DNA from: Massiliimalia massiliensis
GTDB lineage: Bacteria > Bacillota > Clostridia > Oscillospirales > Ruminococcaceae
Length of the DNA stretch: 64,000 nucleotides
Assembly (NCBI RefSeq): GCF_900155615.1
Contig: NZ_FUHT01000003.1
Span: forward strand, 310,001 to 374,000
Direction: 5' to 3'
The notes beneath the pieces were generated by a model, which made no database searches, had not been told where the DNA came from, and saw only the letters and a list, made by a program, of their open reading frames with translations. Of this stretch, positions 50,915-60,800 are shown in pieces (position 1 is the stretch's first letter; each line of letters begins with the position of its first letter). The position numbers and the translations under genes were made by a program.

Positions 50915-52291
50915 ATGATGTCAAAAGAAAAAATCCCTTACAAAATTTATCTGGAAGAATCGGAGATGCCGAAAGTATGGTATAATCTCCGCGCTGACAT
51001 GAAAAACAAACCGGCTCCCCTGCTTAACCCGGGCACCTTAGAGCCAATGAAGGCAGAAGAGCTTGCAGGCGTGTTCTGTGAGGAGCTGGTGCGGCAGGAG
51101 CTCGACGACACCACCCCTTATTTTGAAATTCCGGAAGAGATCCGCAATTTCTATAAGATGTACCGTCCGTCTCCGTTGGTACGGGCTTACTGCCTGGAGG
51201 AAAAGCTCCAGACGCCTGCAAAGATTTACTATAAATTCGAGGGCAACAACACCAGCGGCAGCCACAAGCTGAACTCCGCGATTGCACAGGCGTATTACGC
51301 GAAGAAACAGGGCTTAAAAGGCGTTACCACTGAAACCGGCGCAGGGCAGTGGGGAACCGCGCTGTCCATGGCCTGCTCCTACTTTGACCTTGACTGCAAG
51401 GTTTATATGGTGAAGGTTTCCTATGAGCAGAAGCCCTTCCGGAGAGAGGTGATGCGCACCTACGGCGCGTCGGTCACCCCGTCCCCGTCGATGGAAACCG
51501 AGGTTGGAAAGAAAATCCTGGCAGAGCATCCCGGCACCTCCGGGAGCCTGGGCTGCGCGATTTCCGAGGCGGTAGAAAAAGCGACCGCTACCGAGGGCTA
51601 CCGCTATGTACTTGGCAGTGTGCTCAACCAGGTACTGCTGCACCAGTCCGTCATCGGGCTGGAAACCAAAGCGGCGCTCGATAAATACGGAATCAAGCCG
51701 GATATCGTCATCGGCTGCGCGGGCGGCGGCTCTAATCTCGGCGGCCTGATCGCCCCGTTTATGGGTGAAAAGCTCAAGGGCGAAGCAGACTACCGGATTA
51801 TCGCAGTTGAGCCGGCCTCCTGCCCGAGCTTTACCAGAGGAAAATATGCCTATGATTTCTGCGACACCGGTATGGTCTGCCCGCTTTCAAAGATGTATAC
51901 CCTAGGCAGCGGCTTTATGCCTGCTCCGAACCATGCCGGCGGCCTGAGATACCACGGCATGAGCTCCACCCTCTCCCAGCTTTACCACGATGGGCTGATG
52001 GAAGCGGTTTCCGTTACCCAGACCTCGGTGTTTGAGGCTGCGGAGCAGTTCGCCAGGATCGAGGGAATCCTGCCCGCGCCGGAAAGCTCCCACGCGATTA
52101 AGGTTGCGATTGACGAGGCGATGAGATGCAAGGAAACCGGCGAGGAAAAGACCATTGTGTTTGGCCTGACCGGAACTGGATATTTTGATATGGTAGCGTA
52201 TGAAAAATTCCACGACGGAAAGATGACCGACTATATCCCGACAGATGAAGAAATTCAGCAAACTCTGGATAAGCTCCCAAAAGTTGAATAG
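50915..52291 (+). CDS. trpB: Tryptophan synthase beta chain, TrpB2-like
   Basis: 458 residues, longer than TrpB1 (about 400) as expected for the TrpB2 group. The PLP lysine is in NTSGSHKLNSA and the phosphate loop is GCAGGGSN. It joins indole and serine to tryptophan. No trpA or other trp gene is adjacent, so it may salvage free indole or pair with a TrpA encoded elsewhere. The Trp T-box ahead independently supports the product. Two adjacent ATG codons (50915, 50918) follow AGGAG. Confidence 0.92.
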   Translation: MMSKEKIPYKIYLEESEMPKVWYNLRADMKNKPAPLLNPGTLEPMKAEELAGVFCEELVRQELDDTTPYFEIPEEIRNFYKMYRPSPLVRAYCLEEKLQTPAKIYYKFEGNNTSGSHKLNSAIAQAYYAKKQGLKGVTTETGAGQWGTALSMACSYFDLDCKVYMVKVSYEQKPFRREVMRTYGASVTPSPSMETEVGKKILAEHPGTSGSLGCAISEAVEKATATEGYRYVLGSVLNQVLLHQSVIGLETKAALDKYGIKPDIVIGCAGGGSNLGGLIAPFMGEKLKGEADYRIIAVEPASCPSFTRGKYAYDFCDTGMVCPLSKMYTLGSGFMPAPNHAGGLRYHGMSSTLSQLYHDGLMEAVSVTQTSVFEAAEQFARIEGILPAPESSHAIKVAIDEAMRCKETGEEKTIVFGLTGTGYFDMVAYEKFHDGKMTDYIPTDEEIQQTLDKLPKVE

Positions 52292-52296
52292 AAAAC

Positions 52297-52326
52297 AAAA
52301 AAGCTGCCCGCTAGGGCAGCTTTTTT
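52297..52326. terminator. Shared terminator, stop codon of the facing gene in the loop
   Basis: AAAAAGCTGCCC-GCTA-GGGCAGCTTTTTT. It ends trpB on the plus strand. The TAG stop of the HTH gene on the minus strand lies in the loop (52311-52313), so two convergent genes share one compact hairpin. Confidence 0.9.
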
Positions 52327-52532
52327 GTTTTACTTTCCGGCACATACTCTAGGATATCTTCTACTTTGCAGTCAAGGAGTTCGCATAAATCATCAATTAG
52401 GGCAGTTGAAATTCCCAAATTGTGTCGCATACGAAAGAGGGTATGGCTGCTGTATCCATGCTTGTGTATCAATTGATAAGAACTGGACCCTCGCAGCTTT
52501 AGCGTCCGCCAAAACGGGTCGTATACAATCAT
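52311..52532 (-). CDS. Small XRE-type HTH regulator, family A (copy 3 of 5)
   Basis: 73 residues: MIVYDPFWRTLKLRGSSSYQ, TLFRMRHNLGISTALIDDLC, VEDILEYVPE. GGTGG is six bases before the ATG at 52532; the frame is open for 12 codons upstream without a better site. It is the last of three same-strand family A genes with 120-200 base gaps, so they are tandem duplicates rather than a tight operon. Target unknown. Confidence 0.8.
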   Translation of the reverse strand: MIVYDPFWRTLKLRGSSSYQLIHKHGYSSHTLFRMRHNLGISTALIDDLCELLDCKVEDILEYVPESKTKKLP

Positions 52533-52730
52533 AGCCCACCACCCAAATTCATTGATTTCTTTTATCATAAACCAGTTTTATCCAGTTTACCATTCTGCAA
52601 ATGTTAAGTTGTCCGAATTTTGAGAGAGTCAAAATCTGGAAATTGCCAATTTTCTTTTTCTCATATAAAATGATAATATATATGATCAGTATTTTTAGGG
52701 TGTTTTTGACCTATCGATATTTTTCGGCGA

Positions 52731-52952
52731 TCATTGATTTTCCTCAAATTTTTGCTCGGAGATGTACTCGATTACGTCCTCGACCCGGCATTCCAGGATT
52801 TGGCAGAGGCGGTTGATCATCCAGGTGGAGATGCCCTGGTCGTGCCTCAGGCGGGAAATCGTGTGCGGGCTGAAATGATAAGTCTCCCTGAGCGTGTAGG
52901 TGGTGATCTGTTTTTCCTTCATCGTTTTCCATAAGGGGCGGTAAGTAATCAT
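52731..52952 (-). CDS. Small XRE-type HTH regulator, family A (copy 4 of 5)
   Basis: 73 residues: MITYRPLWKTMKEKQITTYT, HTISRLRHDQGISTWMINRL, VEDVIEYISE. GGAGG lies ten bases before the ATG. The middle of the three tandem copies. It is slightly more diverged in the second helix than its neighbours (WMINRL rather than ALIDxL). Confidence 0.8.
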   Translation of the reverse strand: MITYRPLWKTMKEKQITTYTLRETYHFSPHTISRLRHDQGISTWMINRLCQILECRVEDVIEYISEQKFEENQ

Positions 52953-53072
52953 CTTATATTTTCCTCCAATTCTGTTCTTTTTTCGACATTGTGTTGAAAA
53001 AATATTCGGTTTGCGACCAATTTCGATCCAGCAATAAGAAAGCTGACCATAACGATCTCCGTCAGGCCAGCG

Positions 53073-53297
53073 TCATAATATGTCTATTTGGTTGGAATCG
53101 TCCGGGAGGTAGAGCAGAATGTCCTCTACGCGGCAGTTAAGAATACCGCAGAGCTTGTCAATCAGCGCGGTGGAAATACCCCCGTTGTGACGCAGGCGGT
53201 GGATGGTATGGGAGCTCATCTCATAAACATGAACGAGCTGGTAGGAAGAGAGGTTCCTCTTTTTCATTGTTTCCCAAAACGGCGTGTAAACGATCAT
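53073..53297 (-). CDS. Small XRE-type HTH regulator, family A (copy 5 of 5)
   Basis: 74 residues: MIVYTPFWETMKKRNLSSYQ, HTIHRLRHNGGISTALIDKL, VEDILLYLPD. AAGGAG lies nine bases before the ATG. It is the first of the three tandem copies and is divergent from the Cys-rich mini-protein gene, whose promoter lies only about 100 bases away; one regulator may act on the other. That is inference. Confidence 0.8.
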   Translation of the reverse strand: MIVYTPFWETMKKRNLSSYQLVHVYEMSSHTIHRLRHNGGISTALIDKLCGILNCRVEDILLYLPDDSNQIDIL

Positions 53298-53387
53298 AAT
53301 TTTTAACTCCTTTCATTGATCTAACATACTAAACAATTTTGCGTATGATTTTGCAATACATTTTAATCATAATGCAAACTCCACTAC

Positions 53388-53416
53388 TTGAACATGTTCC
53401 AAATATGGACTATAAT
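53388..53416 (+). promoter_or_regulatory. Promoter of the Cys-rich mini-protein gene
   Basis: TTGAAC, 17 bases, TATAAT, about 30 bases before the start codon. Confidence 0.75.
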
Positions 53417-53443
53417 GAAATTAAAAAGCGGGAGGAAAAACAA

Positions 53444-53617
53444 ATGCGCTGTAAAAACCGATTTTGTGTTTACTATTCAAAAACCTATTGTATGCTGGAT
53501 GAGGACTTTATTTCGATGGACGAGCGCGGGCAGTGCGCAGTCTGCGAATATGTCGAGATTGACGACTATTTTCTGGATCGGGCAAGGGACCGCACCCTGC
53601 AAAAAATCGACCGCTGA
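53444..53617 (+). CDS. Cys-rich mini-protein, probably zinc-binding
   Basis: 57 residues with five cysteines (MRCKNRFCVYYSK, TYCMLDED, QCAVCEYVE) in a spacing that suggests a small zinc knuckle of the type seen in DUF1540-like and phage hypothetical proteins. GGGAGG lies eight bases before the ATG. It has its own near-consensus promoter. Role unknown. Confidence 0.7.
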   Translation: MRCKNRFCVYYSKTYCMLDEDFISMDERGQCAVCEYVEIDDYFLDRARDRTLQKIDR

Positions 53618-53668
53618 CATCTTACAAAAACATCCGGCAAATTATTTTGAAATTTTACAAAATCACTA

Positions 53669-53697
53669 TAGACAAACAAGGCGCGGTATACTATAAT
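53669..53697 (+). promoter_or_regulatory. Promoter of the pyr operon
   Basis: TAGACA, 17 bases, TATAAT, about 7 bases before the leader RNA. Confidence 0.75.
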
Positions 53698-53703
53698 TAA
53701 TAC

Positions 53704-53840
53704 AAATCAAACAGCAACCTTTAATTCGGTCCTGTGAGGCCGGCAAGGCAGCGAGCTTACAATAGGGGGATACTATAGCTGTATCCGGATAGGGAATGTA
53801 TAAGCTGACAACTGCTTTGGCAGGAGGTCAGCTTTTTTTT
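53704..53840 (+). ncRNA. PyrR-dependent attenuator leader
   Basis: GGTCCTGTGAGGCC at 53728-53741 matches the PyrR-binding loop (UCCNGNGAGG) inside the stem CCTT...AAGG (53718-53747). The terminator GCTGAC / GTCAGC with inner pairs and T8 ends at 53840, 32 bases before pyrR. With UMP bound, PyrR should hold the first stem and let the terminator form. Confidence 0.9.
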
Positions 53841-53871
53841 GAGCAAAAATGAAGCCGGGAGGTGCGGTGGA

Positions 53872-54402
53872 ATGGAGCACAAACTGATTCTTGACGAAAA
53901 GGCGATGGAACGTGCCATCGCGCGGATATCCTTCGAGATCATCGAAAGGAATAAGGGCGCGGACAACCTTTGTATTATCGGAATCCTTTCCCGCGGCGCA
54001 GAGCTGGGGAAACGGATTGCAGAGAAGATCGGACAGGTAGAGGGGAAGGCGGTGCCTTATGGCATGCTGGACATTACCGCATTCCGGGATGACAAAAAAC
54101 TCAGTGCGGCGCACCAGGATCAGACAAAAATTCCGTTTGAGGTGGAAAACAAGCAGGTGGTGCTGGTGGACGACGTAATCTATACCGGACGGAGCGCCCG
54201 CAGCGCAATGGACGCGGTAATGAAGCGGGGCAGGCCGAAAACCGTCCAGCTTGCAGTACTGGTTGACCGCGGGCATCGGGAGCTGCCGATCCGCGCCGAT
54301 TTTATCGGGAAAAACCTCCCGACCTCTAAACAGGAAACGGTACAGGTAAAGGTCAAAGAGCGGGACGGGATCAACAGCGTTTTGATCCTGCCGGAACAGT
54401 AA
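53872..54402 (+). CDS. pyrR: PyrR, pyr attenuation regulator / uracil phosphoribosyltransferase
   Basis: 176 residues with the PRPP-binding loop VVLVDDVIYTGRSARSAMDA and the ILSRGAELG segment. It binds the pyr leader when UMP is high, and also has weak uracil phosphoribosyltransferase activity in known cases. The ATG at 53872 has GGGAGG nine bases ahead. First gene of the operon. Confidence 0.96.
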   Translation: MEHKLILDEKAMERAIARISFEIIERNKGADNLCIIGILSRGAELGKRIAEKIGQVEGKAVPYGMLDITAFRDDKKLSAAHQDQTKIPFEVENKQVVLVDDVIYTGRSARSAMDAVMKRGRPKTVQLAVLVDRGHRELPIRADFIGKNLPTSKQETVQVKVKERDGINSVLILPEQ

Positions 54403-54416
54403 AAAGGAGATTAGCC

Positions 54417-55685
54417 ATGCTGATTGCAAACGGACGGGTGGTCGACCCGTCAGACGGGACGGACAAAAAGCTAGACCTGAGAATTCGGGACGGACGGATT
54501 GCCGCGCGGGCGGAGTACCTGGAGCCGGAAGAAGGCGAAGAGGTAGTAAACGCCGAGGGGCTTTGCGTGATGCCGGGCTTGGTGGATATGCATGTTCACC
54601 TGCGTGACCCGGGGCTGACCTATAAAGAGGATATACTCAGCGGGTGTGAGGCTGCCGCCGCCGGCGGGATAACCTCCCTGCTTTGCATGCCGAATACCAG
54701 CCCGGTTACTGACAGCCGGGAAATCATTACAGCCATACAGAAAAAGGCGGAACAGGCGAAGGCTCATGTTTACGTCACTGCTGCGATCACCCAGGGATTA
54801 AACGGCGAAGCCTTGGGTGACTTTGCGGAGTATCAGGCGCTGGGCGTCAAGGCGGTAAGCGACGACGGCAAGCCGGTAAAAAATGCGGCGATGATGGCAG
54901 GCGCATTGTGCGAGGCGAGGAAACACGGCTTGCTTGTCACCTCCCACTGTGAGGATTTGGATATCATTCAGGGCGGAATTGTCAATGCCGGAAGGGTGTC
55001 CGAACTGCTGGGAGTGAAAGGGATGCACCGCAGCAGTGAGGATACTGTTACTGCCAGAGAGATTATCCTGGCGGAAACCAACGGCTGTGCAGTGCATATC
55101 GCGCATGTCTCCACCAGGCTTTCGGTGCAGCTTATCCGAGAGGCTAAGGCCAGGGGCGTGCAGGTGACGGCAGAAACCTGTCCCCACTATTTCGGGATGA
55201 CTGAGGACGAAGTGCTGAAAAAGGACGCCGATTACAGGATGAACCCGCCGCTTCGGGAGGAAGCAGACCGGAGGGCTGTGCTTGAAGGGGTGCTGGATGG
55301 AACGCTGGACTGTATTGTTACAGACCACGCGCCGCACACACCGGAGGAAAAGGCGGACTTTTACCGGGCGCCTAACGGCGTCATTGGGATGGAAACCTCT
55401 TTCGCCGCGGCCTATACCCATCTGGTCAAGCCGGGACTGCTGAGCCTGTCCGGACTGTTGGAGCGGATGAGCACCAATCCGGCCAGACTGCTTGGGATTG
55501 AAGCCGGAACACTGTGTGTGGGCGCGGTGGCAGATATTGCGATTGCGGATTTAAGCCGCGAGTGGGTGGTTGACCCGGAGAAGAGCCATTCGCGCTCTAA
55601 AAATATGATATATAAAGGAAGAACTTTGGCGTCAAAGGTTGTTATGACCATTCAGGATGGCGTCGTGGTCTATTCTGAGAGATAG
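54417..55685 (+). CDS. pyrC: Dihydroorotase
   Basis: 422 residues, the type I (long) form. The metal ligands DMHVHLRDPG, TSHCEDLD, IAHVST and TDHAPHT are all present. It closes carbamoyl aspartate to dihydroorotate. AAAAGGAG precedes the ATG by seven bases, 14 bases after pyrR. No pyrB gene is in the visible part of the operon, so aspartate transcarbamoylase must be encoded elsewhere. Confidence 0.96.
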   Translation: MLIANGRVVDPSDGTDKKLDLRIRDGRIAARAEYLEPEEGEEVVNAEGLCVMPGLVDMHVHLRDPGLTYKEDILSGCEAAAAGGITSLLCMPNTSPVTDSREIITAIQKKAEQAKAHVYVTAAITQGLNGEALGDFAEYQALGVKAVSDDGKPVKNAAMMAGALCEARKHGLLVTSHCEDLDIIQGGIVNAGRVSELLGVKGMHRSSEDTVTAREIILAETNGCAVHIAHVSTRLSVQLIREAKARGVQVTAETCPHYFGMTEDEVLKKDADYRMNPPLREEADRRAVLEGVLDGTLDCIVTDHAPHTPEEKADFYRAPNGVIGMETSFAAAYTHLVKPGLLSLSGLLERMSTNPARLLGIEAGTLCVGAVADIAIADLSREWVVDPEKSHSRSKNMIYKGRTLASKVVMTIQDGVVVYSER

Positions 55686-55762
55686 GTTCCGTCAAAAGAA
55701 CCGGAAAAACAGAAGCTGTGAAGGAAAGGAAACCTTTGTATGGCAAGGGTATGGTGAAAAAG

Positions 55763-56698
55763 ATGTCAATGGATTTGCTGATTGAAAAGATTGCCGAGAT
55801 GAAAAATCCGACTGTTGCGGGATTGGATCCCAAGCTTTCTTATGTGCCGGAATATCTTCGGGAGGAGGCGTTCGCCCAGTACGGCAGCACGCTGGAGGGC
55901 GCGGCCCAGGCACTGCTGGCCTTTAATAAGGGCCTGATCGACGCACTCTGTGATATTGTTCCGGCTGTAAAACCCCAGTGCGCTTATTATGAAATGTACG
56001 GCTGGCCGGGGGTAAAGGCGCTGTACGAAACCATGTCCTATGCGAAGGAAAAGGGAATGGTAGTGATCACAGACGGAAAGCGCAACGATATCGGCACCAC
56101 GATGGAAGCCTATGCAACCGGACACCTCGGGAAAACAGAGGTAAACGGTATCCTTTACCAGGGCTTCCCCGGCGATTGCCTGACCGTCAACGGATATCTT
56201 GGTACCGATGGGATCAAGCCTCTTCTCCAGATTTGCCGGGAAGAGGATAAAGGGATTTTCGTGCTGGTGAAAACCTCCAATCCGTCTTCCGGGGAATTGC
56301 AGGATCGGCTGATTGACGGAAAGCCGGTTTATGAGTTAATGGGCGAAATGTGTGAAGGCTGGGGCGCGGAGCAGGTTGGAAAATACGGCTACAGCGCGGT
56401 CGGCGCGGTAGTTGGCGCTACTTATCCTCAGCAGCTTGAAGCACTCCGTGCAAAGATGCCGCATACCTTTTTCCTTGTTCCGGGCTATGGGGCACAGGGC
56501 GGAGGCGCAAAGGACGTAAGCTATGCGTTCGACCAAAACGGCCTGGGCGCTGTTGTGAATTCCTCAAGGGGAATTATGTGTGCATATCAGAAAGAAGGCT
56601 GTGACGAGCATGATTTTGCCGGCGCGGCGCGCCGAGAAGCCATTCGGATGCGGGAGGATATTGCAGGTGTGATCGCACCGATTTCACTGTCGAAATAG
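55763..56698 (+). CDS. pyrF: Orotidine 5'-phosphate decarboxylase (long form)
   Basis: About 311 residues of the PyrF subfamily common in actinobacteria and Clostridia. The catalytic segment VVITDGKRNDIGTT with Lys and Asp, and NPTVAGLDPK near the start, are seen. It makes UMP, the last step of the pathway. The start is uncertain: ATG at 55763 or 55769 fit the family; a TTG at 55736 has the better spacing to AAAGG. Confidence 0.93.
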   Translation: MSMDLLIEKIAEMKNPTVAGLDPKLSYVPEYLREEAFAQYGSTLEGAAQALLAFNKGLIDALCDIVPAVKPQCAYYEMYGWPGVKALYETMSYAKEKGMVVITDGKRNDIGTTMEAYATGHLGKTEVNGILYQGFPGDCLTVNGYLGTDGIKPLLQICREEDKGIFVLVKTSNPSSGELQDRLIDGKPVYELMGEMCEGWGAEQVGKYGYSAVGAVVGATYPQQLEALRAKMPHTFFLVPGYGAQGGGAKDVSYAFDQNGLGAVVNSSRGIMCAYQKEGCDEHDFAGAARREAIRMREDIAGVIAPISLSK

Positions 56699-56748
56699 GA
56701 AAGTAAGGATATAAAAGATCGTTAAAAGAGAAAGGGATGGTCAAAAAT

Positions 56749-57810
56749 ATGATCCAGGATGGAAAAAAGGCAGTGCTGCTGCTTGAAAACGGAACAGAAC
56801 TGATCGGAAAAAGCTGCGGTGCAGAAGGAACAGCGATGGGAGAAACAGTATTTACCACTGCGATGGTCGGTTATCAGGAAACTCTGACTGATTCCGCGTT
56901 CTATGGAAAGCTGGTTACCCAGACCTTCCCGCTGATTGGAAATTACGGCGTCAATTCTTTTGACGATGAAGCTCCCCGCTGTTATGCGTCCGGCTATATC
57001 ATCCGGGAATGGTGCGAGGTACCGTCTAATTTCCGCTCAGAAGGCGACATCAACGATTACTTGAAACGGCATGGTATTGTCGGTATTTACGATATTGATA
57101 CCCGAAAGCTTACCAAAATCCTTCGGGAGGAAGGGGAGATGAACGGGGTGATTACTACTGGGGAGTATGACAGGGAAGCGCTTCTTAAGGAGCTGAGAGC
57201 ATTTCAGGTCACAGATGCGTTGAAGGCGGTTTCCGTATCTGCGCCTAAGGAATATAAGGCGGAAGACGGAACAAAAAAAGTAGCGGTGCTGGATTTTGGT
57301 GTACACAAAAGTATGATTGAAGGCTTCACTAAAAATGGCTGCGGCGTTACCGTCCTGCCGTATGATACATCAGCGGAGACGATCAAAGCAGCCGGCTATC
57401 ACGGTGTTTTTCTTCCGGATGGGCCGGGTAATCCCTCCGGAGCGGAAGAGATCATCCATACGGTAAAGGAGCTCTGTGACTGGGGAATGCCGATAGCCGG
57501 CGTTGGCCTGGGACATCTCGTCCTGGCGCTTGCCAACGGCGGAAAGATAAGGAAGCTCCATTACGGCCATCGCGGCGGCAATCAGCCGGTCATTGACCTT
57601 GCGCATGGACGCACCTATGTTACCTCCCAGAACCATGGCTTTGTTGTAGAGGAAATCAGCCCGGAGACAGCACAGGTGAGCTTCCACAATGCAAATGACA
57701 AGACCTGCGAGGGGCTTAGATATCTGCATATTCCGGCTGTGAGTGTTCAGTTTATGCCGGAAGAAGGATTCTATAGAGAGTTTGTTTCCATGATGGATAA
57801 CAAGAGCTAG
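56749..57810 (+). CDS. carA: Carbamoyl phosphate synthase small subunit, glutaminase residues lost
   Basis: 353 residues from the ATG at 56749 (an ATG 12 bases earlier abuts the ribosome site). The N-terminal CPSase domain and the class I amidotransferase fold are both present (GPGNPSG, QNHGFVV, GHRGGNQPV). But the nucleophile elbow, normally GICLGHQ, reads GVGLGHL: the cysteine is glycine (codon 57505-57507). The catalytic histidine of HPE is methionine (QFMPE, codon 57754-57756). It can hardly hydrolyse glutamine. It may now only support CarB with free ammonia, as in mammalian CPS I. It lies in the pyr operon, 85 bases before carB. Confidence 0.93.
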   Translation: MIQDGKKAVLLLENGTELIGKSCGAEGTAMGETVFTTAMVGYQETLTDSAFYGKLVTQTFPLIGNYGVNSFDDEAPRCYASGYIIREWCEVPSNFRSEGDINDYLKRHGIVGIYDIDTRKLTKILREEGEMNGVITTGEYDREALLKELRAFQVTDALKAVSVSAPKEYKAEDGTKKVAVLDFGVHKSMIEGFTKNGCGVTVLPYDTSAETIKAAGYHGVFLPDGPGNPSGAEEIIHTVKELCDWGMPIAGVGLGHLVLALANGGKIRKLHYGHRGGNQPVIDLAHGRTYVTSQNHGFVVEEISPETAQVSFHNANDKTCEGLRYLHIPAVSVQFMPEEGFYREFVSMMDNKS

Positions 57811-57895
57811 TGTAACAATAGATCAGGACAGAATACACGCCATATTTACACAGGAAGCAAATTCCGCTTGATTGCTGAAAGGAATGATTTGAATT

Positions 57896-60800
57896 ATGCC
57901 GTTGAGAAAAGAGTTAAAGAAAGTTTTGGTAATCGGTTCAGGCCCGATTGTGATCGGACAGGCTGCCGAATTTGATTATGCGGGTACTCAGGCTTGCCGT
58001 GCGTTAAAAGAAGAAGGGCTGGAGGTTGTATTGGTCAACTCTAACCCGGCGACGATTATGACCGACAAGGCAATGGCTGACAAAATTTATATCGAACCGT
58101 TGACGCTGGACGTCATCCGCCGCGTTATCGAGATTGAGAAACCAGACAGCCTGCTGTCAACACTGGGCGGACAGACCGGCCTTACCCTCTCCATGCAGCT
58201 TGCAAAGGAGGGCTTTCTCGACAGCCATAATGTAATCCTTCTGGGTGCAAATCCGGAAACCATTGATAAGGCGGAGGATCGCCAGTCCTTTAAGGATACG
58301 ATGGAATCCATCGGGGAGCCTTGCATCCCGTCAAAGGTTGTTACAACGGTAGAAGACGCGATCGCTTTCACCGAAACCATCGGATATCCGGTGATTGTCC
58401 GCCCGGCCTTTACCCTGGGCGGTTCCGGCGGCGGCATTGCAGACACGGAAGAGGAACTGCGTGAAATTGCCGGGAATGGCCTGCGGCTTTCCCCAATCAC
58501 ACAGGTTTTGATTGAAAAATGTATTTCCGGCTGGAAGGAAATTGAGTTTGAGTGTATTCGGGACAGCAAGAGCAACGCCATTACAGTCTGCTCGATGGAA
58601 AATGTCGACCCGGTCGGAGTCCATACCGGGGACAGCATTGTTGTCGCTCCGGCTGTAACCCTGAGCAATAAGGAATATCAGATGCTGCGGACGGCGGCTT
58701 TGAATATTGTTGAGGCGCTGAAGGTAGAGGGCGGCTGCAACTGTCAGTTTGCGCTCCATCCGGAATCGATGGAATACGCGGTGATTGAAGTAAATCCGCG
58801 CGTATCCCGTTCCTCTGCGCTGGCTTCCAAAGCGACCGGCTACCCGATTGCAAAGGTTGCCTCCAAGATCGCGATTGGCTATACCCTTGATGAAATCGTC
58901 AATGCGGTTACCGGAACCACCTATGCGTGCTTCGAGCCGGCAATTGACTATCTCGTGGTGAAATTCCCGCGCTGGCCTTTTGACAAATTCGTCTACGCTT
59001 CCAAAAAGCTCGGTACTCAGATGAAAGCGACCGGTGAGGTCATGAGCATTGGAACCAGCTTTGAACAGGCGATGATGAAGGCGATCCGCGGCGCTGAACT
59101 GAAGGTGGATTCCTTGAACCTGCCCAAGCTCGCCAAGATGAGCGATGAGGAAATCAAGGCGGGAATTGACCCGGCGCACGACGAGCGGATTTTCTATGTA
59201 TTTGAAGCCCTGAAACGCGGGATGAGCATTGATGAAATCCATGAAATTACCATGATCGACGAATGGTTTATCGCCAAGCTGAAGAACCTGGTCGAACTGG
59301 AAAAATGGCTGGCCGACGGAGAACTGACTGTAGAGAAATACCGCTATGCGAAGAAATGGGGATATTTGGACAGTACTATTGAACGGATGAGCGGCCAGAA
59401 GGTGCCGGAGCACTTCTCTGCCTCCTATAAGATGGTTGACACCTGCGCCGGGGAATTCAAGGCGCAGACCCCGTATTTCTATTCAACCTATGACAAGCAG
59501 AACGAAGCGGCGGAGTTTATCGAGGAGCATGACCAGGGCAGGAAACGGGTGCTGGTATTCGGTTCCGGGCCGATTCGAATCGGGCAGGGAATTGAATTTG
59601 ACTACTGCTCCGTCCATTGTGTCTGGGCCCTGAAGGAAGAGGGCTGTGAGGCTGTCCTCTGCAACAATAATCCGGAGACCGTCTCCACTGACTTTGACAC
59701 CGGGGATCGGCTGTATTTTGACCCATTGACAAAAGAGGATGTTAAGAATATTATTGAAACGGAGAAACCGTATGGCGTAGTCGTCCAGTTTGGAGGACAG
59801 ACCGCGATTTCCCTCGCAAATTATCTGGATCAGTTGGGAGTTAAGATTTTGGGAACCCAGGCCGACAGCGTCGACGCCGCGGAGGACCGGGAACGGTTCG
59901 ACCAGGTTCTGGAGCGCTGCGGGATTCCGCGTCCGGCCGGGCATACTGTCTTTACAGCGGAAGAAGCGAAAAAAGCCGGAAATGAGCTCGGCTATCCGGT
60001 GCTGCTGCGGCCCTCCTATGTTTTGGGCGGCCAGAACATGATTATTGCGCATTCGGATCAGGATGTAGATGAATATATGGCGATCATCACCCGTACGAAA
60101 TTAGAAAACCCGGTTCTGGTGGACAAATACCTGATGGGAACGGAAGTAGAGGTTGACGCGATCTGTGATGGGACGGATTTTGTCATTCCGGGAATCATGG
60201 AGCATATTGAACGCGCGGGCATTCATTCCGGGGATTCCATCTCCGTCTATCCGGCGCAGAACCTTTCCGCGAAAATCAAAGAAACCATTATTGAATACAC
60301 CAAACGCCTTGCAATGGAATTAAAAGTCATCGGTTTGGTCAATATTCAGTATGTGGTCTATAACCATGAGGTCTATGTCATTGAAGTCAACCCGCGTTCC
60401 TCCAGGACAATCCCGTACATCAGCAAGGTGACCGGCGTGCCGATGGTGGATATCGCCACCAAGATTATGCTGGGGCATACGTTAAAGGAAATGGGATATG
60501 AATCCGGATTGGTGCCGGATGCGGAGTATATCGCGGTGAAGGTTCCGGTGTTCAGCTTTGAAAAGCTGCACAACGTGGACAACCAGCTTGGGCCGGAGAT
60601 GAAATCCACCGGAGAAGTGCTGGGAATCGCCAAAACCTTTGAGGAAGCGCTTCTGAAGGGGCTGATTGCGGCCGGTCAGAATATTAAGGTCGAGGGCGGT
60701 GTTCTGATCACTGTCCGGGACAGCGATAAGGGCGAGATTATCCCGATTGCGGAGAAATTCGCGGACCTTGGGTTTGACCTTTATGCAACCAGCGGGACGG

